Assembly: GCA_030425615.1 (NCBI GenBank)
Contig: JAUIAI010000130.1
Location: forward strand, 1 to 7,055
Direction: 5' to 3'
Length of the DNA: 7,055 nucleotides
Source of the DNA: Gammaproteobacteria bacterium
Lineage (GTDB): Bacteria; Pseudomonadota; Gammaproteobacteria; Burkholderiales; Burkholderiaceae_E
In this document: positions 1-4,807 of the stretch, one piece after another
How positions within the stretch are numbered: position 1 is the first letter of the stretch
Layout: each line of letters starts with the position of its first letter
Translations under genes and position numbers: made by a program
The notes under the pieces: model-generated
What the model was told of the DNA's origin: nothing
Database searches by the model: none
Seen by the model: the letters and a program-made list of their open reading frames with translations, nothing else

Positions 1-2
1 GT

Positions 3-104
3 CTGGGCTTCACCGATGCAGAGCGGTTCCTGCGCTGGTGGGGAACACGTGGAACGCCTGCGGGACCGGATCTCGCAGGGCGTGTCGACTTGCAAGGAAT
101 CTGA
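3..104 (+). CDS. C-terminal end of an unidentified upstream gene (partial)
   Basis: Frame 3 is open from the left edge and ends at a TGA at 102-104, giving 33 visible residues that begin LGFTDAERFLRWWG and end VDLQGI. The amphipathic, Trp/Phe/Arg-containing stretch reads like a natural protein end rather than a random frame. The stop lies just before the GAGGAGGTGA ribosome binding site of the next gene, leaving 14 nt between stop and start, which is typical operon spacing. The other two forward frames stay open through this region but belong to shadow frames or run into the dehydrogenase frame without a start. I do not recognise the family, and the fragment is too short to assign a function. 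The start lies outside the window. Confidence 0.45.
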   Translation: MGFTDAERFLRWWGTRGTPAGPDLAGRVDLQGI

Positions 105-106
105 AC

Positions 107-116
107 GAGGAGGTGA
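107..116 (+). promoter_or_regulatory. Strong Shine-Dalgarno site for the SDR gene
   Basis: GAGGAGGTGA is a near-perfect complement of the 16S rRNA 3' end. Its AGGAGG core (108-113) is 5 nt before the ATG at 119. This fixes the start there rather than at the in-frame ATG at 38, which would add 27 residues with no family resemblance. Confidence 0.85.
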
Positions 117-118
117 CG

Positions 119-889
119 ATGACGACGACAAACCAGAACCGGGGTCTTGCCTGGGTCACCGGCGGTGCCACGGGCATCGGTCTGGCGGCGGCCACGGCGT
201 TGGGCCGTTCGGGCCATACGGTGGTGATTTCCGGGCGACGCCAGGAGAAGATCGACGAAGCGCTCGAGACCCTTCGGGCCGTGGGCGTGAACGCCCGGGG
301 CGTTGCGCTGGACGTGGCCGATGCCGAGGCGGTCGCCGACGCCGCGGCCCGTCTGCAGTCCGAGCACGGCACGATGTCGGTGCTGGTCGCGAGCGCCGGC
401 ACGAACGTCCCGAACCGCTACTGGCGCGATCTCGACGCCGCTTCCTTTGCGCGCGTTTCGCGCATCAATCTGGAGGGTGTGGCCAACTCGGTGTGCGCGG
501 TATTGCCGGAGATGCGCAAAGCCGGCCGGGGCACCATCATCGTCGTCTCGTCCTGGGCGGGTTGGCGCTACCTGCCGTTCACCGGTGCCGCTTATGGCGC
601 CACGAAGCAGGGCCTCGCACCGCTCGTCGAGAGCATCAACGACCAAGAAGGGCGCAACGGAGTGCGCGCCACGATGGTCTGCCCCGGTGAGGTGGCCACA
701 CCGATCATGCGTCTGCGGCCGAGCCCGCCGCCGGAGGCCGATCTCGAGCGTATGCTCAAGCCGGAGGATGTCGGAGACGCCATTGCATACATCGCGAACG
801 CGCCCGCGCATGTCTGCATCAACGAACTGGTGATCAGCCCGACCTGGAACCGCATCTACATCGGTGCCGACGATCTGAAGCCGGCCTGA
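119..889 (+). CDS. Short-chain dehydrogenase/reductase (SDR), probably NADP(H)-dependent
   Basis: The gene encodes 256 residues, the usual length of a classical SDR, a cytosolic oxidoreductase acting on alcohol/ketone substrates. The Rossmann glycine motif TGGATGIG is at residues 14-21. An acidic residue follows strand 3 (D65), and a SAG motif (92-94) stands where NNAG is usual. The catalytic Asn is N117, the Ser is S144/S145, and the Tyr-Lys pair is Y159-x3-K163 (YGATK). Two arginines after strand 2 (R40, R41 in SGRR) favour NADP(H) over NAD(H); this is inference. The loop from S145 to Y159 is one residue longer than in many SDRs, as in the SSWAG-type subgroup. The substrate cannot be read from sequence. 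It may form an operon with the gene ending at 104, and it faces the 425-aa gene tail to tail. Confidence 0.93.
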   Translation: MTTTNQNRGLAWVTGGATGIGLAAATALGRSGHTVVISGRRQEKIDEALETLRAVGVNARGVALDVADAEAVADAAARLQSEHGTMSVLVASAGTNVPNRYWRDLDAASFARVSRINLEGVANSVCAVLPEMRKAGRGTIIVVSSWAGWRYLPFTGAAYGATKQGLAPLVESINDQEGRNGVRATMVCPGEVATPIMRLRPSPPPEADLERMLKPEDVGDAIAYIANAPAHVCINELVISPTWNRIYIGADDLKPA

Positions 890-910
890 TCACTGTCTGC
901 CGAGCGTGCT

Positions 911-2188
911 TCAGCCGCTGACGGTGGTCGGGACGGCGCTGGCGGCAAGCTGCTCCCAGGCGGCCGGCGTGTCCGGCCATTCCCGGCGGGGCAACGCGTC
1001 CAGGCGCAGCAGGATCTCGGCCAGATGCCAGGTCGGTGGTTGGCCGAGCGCTTCGGGGCGGTCGTGCCATAGCAGTCGGATCGTGTTCTCGGACACGCCG
1101 AAGCGGGCGGCCAGCGCGTGGATCACGGCACGGTCCTGGCCCGCGTCGACCGCCTGCTTCAGGCGGTGCGCATGCGCGAGGTTGTCCATTCGCGCGGCGC
1201 CCGATGCGATCGCGGCGAGATCGAAGGCCGGCGCCTGCGGCCGCGGCCCCGATTCCCTTTCGGCGTGTTCGATCGCCGTGCCCGTGGGGGCATAGAGGTC
1301 TTCGACGTCCTGTTGCTCCAGCCGCAGCGTCTCGATGGGTAGCAGGGTTTCCGACAGGCAGGCGGCGAACGAGGGCAGGCGTTCCAGGATGTGGGCGCGC
1401 TGACCCGCATGGCGCGGACCGATGCGCAGCCAGTTGTAGCAGCCGAGATGATGGCCGACGCCGGCCCGGGAAAGTCTGTCGAGGGTTTCCTCCCGAAGTG
1501 CATCGAAGATGATGCGACCCGCCCGTTGTTCGAACAGGTGCTCACGCTCGTCGATCGAGCGCAGGATCCGCCCATAGAACGGCACGTCGATCGCGCCATC
1601 ACGAAGCGCCTGTCTGCAGGCGTGCATGAAGTCCGGGTAGCGGCTGGACCGATCGAACAGGCTTTCCGGCACGCCCGGCTCCAACCGGTGACGTTCGTCG
1701 AGATGTCGGCCCCAGTCGTCGCGCCGTTTCTCGAGCACGGTGAGCATGTCGTCCGCCAGCACCGAGAACAACAGATCGAGCGCCGAATCGGGGTCGGCGG
1801 GCGCGCGCCGTGCGCCGGACTGGCGATGCTCGCGTCTGTCCTCCTGAACGAGCCACTCGATCAGCGTGGAGAGCATGTGGTCGTTGAGCAGTGAGCGGAA
1901 GTCGTAGACCAGACTGTCGCGATCCACGCCGATCACGCGAAGATTCAAACCCCACGCCCGCACGAGCTGCGTGAAGATCGGGTTGGTCATCAGCGAGAGG
2001 CGGGACGTCAGGGGCAGGAGCACCATGAACAGCCGCCACTCGGTCGACGGCTCGCGGAACACGACCGCCCGCGGGCTGTTGCAATAGACGTCCGCCAGGC
2101 GCGCGAATTCGGGCCCTACCGTGCCGACGTCACGGAGTTCGGTGTCGATGGCATGGCGATCGACATGCAGCGCTTCGCAGGCTGGCAT
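911..2188 (-). CDS. Uncharacterised 425-aa protein with a C-terminal helix-turn-helix-like segment
   Basis: I do not recognise this family. The reading frame is long and its composition is protein-like: mostly helical, rich in Arg, Leu, Asp and Glu, without the low-complexity Arg/Pro/Ala runs of the shadow frames. The N-terminal third has a hydrophobic stretch at about residues 52-76 (FMVLLPLTSRLSLMTNPIF), too broken by polar residues to be a clear membrane helix. The middle is charged and rich in Arg, Asp and Glu. Residues about 355-376 (ALAARFGVSENTIRLLWHD) resemble a helix-turn-helix or homeodomain-like motif. No catalytic motif is visible. The start at 2188 is the first possible ATG, since an in-frame TGA lies 6 nt upstream. 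No good Shine-Dalgarno precedes it, so translation may be coupled to the 58-aa gene ending 28 nt upstream. DNA binding is inference; the function is unknown. Confidence 0.8.
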   Translation of the reverse strand: MPACEALHVDRHAIDTELRDVGTVGPEFARLADVYCNSPRAVVFREPSTEWRLFMVLLPLTSRLSLMTNPIFTQLVRAWGLNLRVIGVDRDSLVYDFRSLLNDHMLSTLIEWLVQEDRREHRQSGARRAPADPDSALDLLFSVLADDMLTVLEKRRDDWGRHLDERHRLEPGVPESLFDRSSRYPDFMHACRQALRDGAIDVPFYGRILRSIDEREHLFEQRAGRIIFDALREETLDRLSRAGVGHHLGCYNWLRIGPRHAGQRAHILERLPSFAACLSETLLPIETLRLEQQDVEDLYAPTGTAIEHAERESGPRPQAPAFDLAAIASGAARMDNLAHAHRLKQAVDAGQDRAVIHALAARFGVSENTIRLLWHDRPEALGQPPTWHLAEILLRLDALPRREWPDTPAAWEQLAASAVPTTVSG

Positions 2189-2216
2189 GTTTCAGTGGGA
2201 GCGGCTCGACGACGGG

Positions 2217-2393
2217 TCAGTCGGAGCGCTTGGCCAGAATGAGCAGCCCGGTTCCGGCCGCGAGGATCGCACTGGCGATGGCCGCCCGCATGGCCGAGCC
2301 GCGCAGAAGCGCCTCGGTGACGAACAGGGCACCGGCCATGAGCACGAAACGCGCTGTCGAAGCGGTGCGCTGGGCGGGAGTAGTGTCAGGCAT
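2217..2393 (-). CDS. Small predicted membrane protein, 58 aa, two helices
   Basis: On the minus strand an ATG at 2393 opens a 58-residue frame ending in TGA at 2219-2217. It begins MPDTTPAQRTAS. Two hydrophobic segments follow, about residues 15-30 (ARFVLMAGALFVTEAL) and 37-53 (AAIASAILAAGTGLLIL), separated by a short basic turn (RGSAMR) and followed by the basic tail AKRSD. This is the pattern of a helical hairpin in the inner membrane. An in-frame TGA 6 nt before the ATG rules out a longer form. The ribosome binding site is weak (a GGGG about 13 nt upstream). The gene ends 28 nt before the 425-aa gene on the same strand, so the two are probably co-transcribed. I recognise no family. The main doubt is whether a GC-rich gap could produce such a frame by chance; the clean two-helix pattern argues against it. 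Confidence 0.6.
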   Translation of the reverse strand: MPDTTPAQRTASTARFVLMAGALFVTEALLRGSAMRAAIASAILAAGTGLLILAKRSD

Positions 2394-2572
2394 GGGTCAA
2401 CGATACCCCAGAAAGCCGACCTTGCGGGGCGAGTCCGCTGATTGACGGTCGGTTTTACGACTCCGCTGAAACAACTTGTGTCTGCAAGCGGTGCACGCGC
2501 GCGTGCACCGCGGTTCCTGGCGGAGACGCGGCACTATTCCTTCCGATGTTTCCGCGGTCGCGTCGCGGGCAT
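2394..2572. other. Intergenic gap between two minus-strand genes
   Basis: These 179 nt separate the stop of the PLP enzyme from the start of the 58-aa gene. The main structure is the 24-bp palindrome at 2488-2511. I find no convincing minus-strand -35/-10 pair, although the stretch at about 2440-2480 is less GC-rich than its surroundings and could hold a promoter for the 58-aa/425-aa pair. Frames crossing the gap on either strand are Arg/Pro/Ala-rich shadows. Confidence 0.5.
2488..2511. repeat. Perfect 24-bp palindrome with an alternating purine-pyrimidine core
   Basis: GCGGTGCACGCG is followed directly by its own reverse complement, giving a 12-bp inverted repeat with no spacer. Positions 2491-2508 alternate purine and pyrimidine for 18 nt (GTGCACGCGCGCGTGCAC), the kind of tract that can adopt Z-DNA under supercoiling. 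It lies 61 nt past the stop of the PLP enzyme and 94 nt before the 58-aa gene, in the transcribed direction of both. It could act as an RNA hairpin (terminator or mRNA-end stabiliser) or as an operator for a dimeric protein. On the minus strand it is followed by TTGCAGACACAAGTTG rather than a clean T-run, so an intrinsic terminator is not well supported. Confidence 0.85.
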
Positions 2573-3502
2573 TCAGGGCTCGACCGGCCCCGCGTTGGCT
2601 CCGCAGAGGAGTACCCCGAGCCGTTCGCCAGGTGGGCCGGCGTATGCGCCTGAAAGCGCTGCGGCGAGTGCCGTGGCGCCACCCGGTTCGAGTTGCAGTC
2701 GCCATTCGCGCCAGGCGTAGCGGCGCGCGGCGGTGACGGCCTCGTCATCGACGAGGCAGGTGCCGGCCAGCAGGCCGCTCCCGAGGATCGACCAGGCAAG
2801 CGAGCCGAGTCGGCGCGCGCCGAGTGCGTCTGCGGCGAGTCCCGAGACCTCCACGTCGACGGGTCCGCCGGCAGCCAGTGCGCGATCGAGGGTCGGGCAG
2901 CCGACCGTTTCGACGCCGACGACGCGGGGTGTTCCGGCAGTCCATGCGCTCACACCGGCGATCAGGCCGCCGCCGCCGACGGCTACCAGCAAAGTGTCGA
3001 GGTCCGGGCATTGCGCCAGCCATTCGCGCGCAACGGTGCCCTGCCCGGCCACGGTCGCCGGCGCGTCGTAGGCGTGGCATGCCAGGACCTCGTTCGCGGC
3101 GACATGCGACTCGAACGCCTCGAACGCGTGCGCGTACTCACTTCCGACCGCGTGGACACTTGCGCCTAGACCTTCGAGGCGCGCCCGTTTCGCTGTCGGG
3201 ATGGTGCCCGGTACGAAGATGTCGGCGGTAAAGCCGAGTTCGCGTGCGGCGGTCGCCACCGCGATACCGTGGTTCCCCCCCGAGGCCGCCGCGACCCGCC
3301 TGGAACCGCCCGCCTCCAGGTGCTCGAGCAGAGCATTGAAGGCTCCGCGGGCCTTGAAGCTGCCGCTGACCTGCAACATTTCGAGCTTGCAGGTCAGCGC
3401 TCCGACGGGTGTGACCACTTCCATGACGGGCGTGCGCCGCACATGGGGATCGATTCGACGGGCAGCGCGCGCGATGGCGGCGCGATCAATGGGCTCGGTC
3501 AT
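2573..3502 (-). CDS. PLP-dependent threonine/serine dehydratase-like protein (fold type II)
   Basis: The gene encodes 309 residues with the catalytic domain of the threonine/serine dehydratase and serine racemase family. These cytosolic enzymes use PLP to eliminate water from beta-hydroxy amino acids, giving a 2-oxo acid and ammonia. The PLP lysine is K50 in SGSFKARGA, preceded by the family pattern KxExxQ (39-44). The SGGNHG loop is at 74-79, the phosphate-binding GGGG at 176-179, and CGAN near the end (C300) occupies the position contacting the pyridine nitrogen. There is no C-terminal ACT domain, so it resembles the short catabolic type rather than isoleucine-regulated IlvA. The start at 3502 is preferred because the family similarity begins there; the frame extends 50 residues further into the neighbouring gene without resemblance. 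An AAAGAG sequence lies just upstream. It is 20 nt behind the hydratase gene. The exact substrate (threonine, serine, hydroxyaspartate or another) is not determined. Confidence 0.9.
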   Translation of the reverse strand: MTEPIDRAAIARAARRIDPHVRRTPVMEVVTPVGALTCKLEMLQVSGSFKARGAFNALLEHLEAGGSRRVAAASGGNHGIAVATAARELGFTADIFVPGTIPTAKRARLEGLGASVHAVGSEYAHAFEAFESHVAANEVLACHAYDAPATVAGQGTVAREWLAQCPDLDTLLVAVGGGGLIAGVSAWTAGTPRVVGVETVGCPTLDRALAAGGPVDVEVSGLAADALGARRLGSLAWSILGSGLLAGTCLVDDEAVTAARRYAWREWRLQLEPGGATALAAALSGAYAGPPGERLGVLLCGANAGPVEP

Positions 3503-3522
3503 GGGCTCTTTGTCGGTGGACG

Positions 3523-4341
3523 TTACGCCCGGACGCTCAGTCGCAGCCCGGCAAGACCCGGGACGCCCTCGATTGAGGACTGCCAGCGCTGCCCGGGTTG
3601 CAGCGGCTGGGCGTCCGTGATCGTGCCGGTGGTGATGATGTCGCCGGCGCACAGTGTTTCGCCCCGGGCCGCGAGCTCCTGCATCAGGTGCACCACGGCA
3701 TGACAGGGCCCGTCCAGTACGTTCGCGCCGACCCCCCGATCACGGTCGCCCGATTCGCCGGCCTCCCGAAGGGTCAAATGCAGACCCGCCAGCAACTCGG
3801 GCAGCGACGCCGGATCGTCCGTCAGGCAGGACACGGGAATGCGCGGTCCGATCAGCAGTCGGGCGTGCAGGCCCTGGGCGGCGCAGGATTGCGCGCCGGT
3901 GAACCGCCAGCCCGGGAACACGCTTTGCACCACTTCGAAGCCATGAGCTACCCACGCCGTGGCGGCCGCCACGGCCCGCGGCGCGGCGCTTTGCGGGGGG
4001 GCAGCGAGACCGAGCACGATCTCGGGTTCCAGTCGGGGCTCGCAGAATCCCGCCAGAGAGACGACATGGTCCGCGGCGGCGGCATCAGTGACGGTGGTGT
4101 CGTAGACGGGTGCCCAGATCGGATGATCAACACCGTAGAGCGGCCAGATCGTGCGGTTGGTGAAGCCGATCTTGTAGCCCAGGCGCTGCTCGCCTCGTGC
4201 CACGCGGGCTGCCGCGATGCGGCCGACGATCTCGGCGGCCTGGGTGGTGTCGATGATGTCCGCCATTGTTTCAGCGGCAACGGATTCGCCTCGGTCATAG
4301 GCTTCGAGCAGGCGAAAGGCATGGGATCCGGGTTCGAGCAT
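3523..4341 (-). CDS. 2-keto-4-pentenoate hydratase / 4-oxalocrotonate decarboxylase family protein
   Basis: This 272-residue protein belongs to the MhpD/DmpE/DmpH group of the fumarylacetoacetate hydrolase superfamily. These metal-dependent enzymes hydrate 2-oxo-4-enoates or decarboxylate oxalocrotonate in meta-cleavage pathways. The visible signatures are GYKIGFT with K57, GVDHPIWAPVYD (70-81), the metal-ligand pattern EPRLEPEIV (E105, E107), HGFEVVQS with E136, and the closing TTGTITDAQPLQPG (237-250). The length matches the family. The start at 4341 is the first ATG in frame; it has no strong Shine-Dalgarno, and M26 is a possible alternative. It is the first gene of a likely two-gene operon with the PLP dehydratase and diverges from pckG. 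No ring-cleavage dioxygenase or aldolase is seen in the window, so a role in aromatic degradation is not shown; hydratase and decarboxylase cannot be separated from sequence alone. Confidence 0.88.
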   Translation of the reverse strand: MLEPGSHAFRLLEAYDRGESVAAETMADIIDTTQAAEIVGRIAAARVARGEQRLGYKIGFTNRTIWPLYGVDHPIWAPVYDTTVTDAAAADHVVSLAGFCEPRLEPEIVLGLAAPPQSAAPRAVAAATAWVAHGFEVVQSVFPGWRFTGAQSCAAQGLHARLLIGPRIPVSCLTDDPASLPELLAGLHLTLREAGESGDRDRGVGANVLDGPCHAVVHLMQELAARGETLCAGDIITTGTITDAQPLQPGQRWQSSIEGVPGLAGLRLSVRA

Positions 4342-4394
4342 GATGATCTTGGCAACGGAACGAATTCGTCAGTTTACGGTCGCGTTCCGCGTGA

Positions 4395-4433
4395 CATTGT
4401 TGGGAGCGGCAAGGAATCCGACATGGCATTGTT
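4395..4433. repeat. Direct repeat CATTGTT, two copies 32 bp apart
   Basis: CATTGTT occurs at 4395-4401 and again at 4427-4433. The 32-bp offset is about three helical turns, so both copies would face the same side of the DNA. They sit in the A/T-richer part of the divergent region. A regulator binding pair is possible, but a 7-mer repeat can arise by chance. Confidence 0.3.
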
Positions 4434-4470
4434 CCGAAATTCCGCGGTGGACGATTCTGTGTGAGAAAAT
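4429..4470 (+). promoter_or_regulatory. Weak candidate promoter for pckG
   Basis: An extended -10-like TGaGAAAAT lies at 4462-4470 in the least GC-rich stretch upstream of pckG. No good -35 stands 17 nt upstream of it. An alternative pair is TTGTTC (4429-4434) with GATTCT (4453-4458) at an 18-nt spacing. Neither is strong. A start here would give a leader of more than 300 nt. Confidence 0.2.
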
Positions 4471-4675
4471 CAAAGGTTTCCCAAGACCCGCTTTCCACGA
4501 TGCGGCACTGTTGCGGGGCCCCGGGACACCCCGGCCGGCCCGCCGACCAGAGCTTGAGCGCCACCCGGGCGTCGTTGCCGGGGCGTGAAGACGGTTCTGC
4601 GCCCGACGCCGCGTCGTTCGCCGACCCCTCCCCCGCGAGGATCACTCCGCCGCCTGGCGCTGCTGCTGCGCTGCG

Positions 4676-4701
4676 CCCTTCCCTTCCCTGCCGGACCCCC
4701 C
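4676..4701 (-). other. Canonical G-quadruplex motif on the minus strand
   Basis: The plus strand reads CCC-TT-CCC-TT-CCC, then a 7-nt spacer (TGCCGGA), then CCCCCC. The minus strand therefore has four runs of at least three G with loops of 7, 2 and 2 nt, which fits the G3+N1-7 rule. It lies 106 nt before the pckG start, with the G-rich strand being the template. Such motifs also occur by chance in GC-rich DNA. Confidence 0.5.
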
Positions 4702-4739
4702 GCGTCATCGCCGCCTGCCGTCGGTCGCGAGTGTCGCGG

Positions 4740-4754
4740 TGCCGGGTCCCGGCA
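4740..4754. repeat. Inverted repeat TGCCGGG-T-CCCGGCA upstream of pckG
   Basis: Two perfect 7-bp arms flank a single T. The centre is 61 nt before the pckG ATG. It could be an operator for a dimeric regulator or a hairpin in the leader, although a 1-nt centre makes a tight RNA loop unlikely without opening the inner pairs. Confidence 0.5.
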
Positions 4755-4794
4755 TGTCGTCGAGTGCCCGGGTCGGCCCACCCGTTTTCAATCC

Positions 4795-4800
4795 AGGAGA
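4795..4800 (+). promoter_or_regulatory. Shine-Dalgarno site for pckG
   Basis: AGGAGA is placed 7 nt before the ATG at 4808. This selects that start over in-frame ATGs at 4739 and 4754, which would add up to 23 residues with no family match. Confidence 0.85.
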
Positions 4801-4807
4801 TCGTCAG

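Larger units (their letters stand above)
4342..4807. other. 466-nt divergent intergenic region, no convincing gene
   Basis: The region separates the hydratase start (minus) from the pckG start (plus). The part nearest the hydratase (4342-4485) is richer in A and T and probably carries promoters for both directions. It contains an imperfect dyad at 4379-4395 and two CATTGTT repeats. The remaining part up to pckG is very GC-rich and could be a long leader for pckG; it contains a C-rich tract at 4676-4701 and a 15-nt dyad at 4740-4754. Open frames here (for example 4461-4811 +) are rich in Arg, Pro, Ser and Ala, lack recognisable motifs and overlap the pckG start, so I do not call them genes. 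Confidence 0.6.

Noticed and set aside
16..690. 224-codon plus-strand frame overlapping the SDR gene
   Set aside because: The translation is Gly/Arg-rich low complexity and overlaps an SDR with all its motifs and a strong ribosome binding site.
890..910. Bidirectional terminator between the convergent SDR and 425-aa genes
   Set aside because: The 21-nt gap has no clear inverted repeat or T-run.
1391..1894. 167-codon plus-strand frame opposite the 425-aa gene
   Set aside because: It looks fairly protein-like, but it lies wholly within the longer minus-strand frame, which is better placed behind the 58-aa gene; no motif or ribosome binding site favours it.
3598..4464. 288-codon plus-strand frame opposite the hydratase gene
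   Set aside because: The opposite strand encodes a clear hydratase family protein with its metal-ligand motifs; this frame is its antisense shadow.
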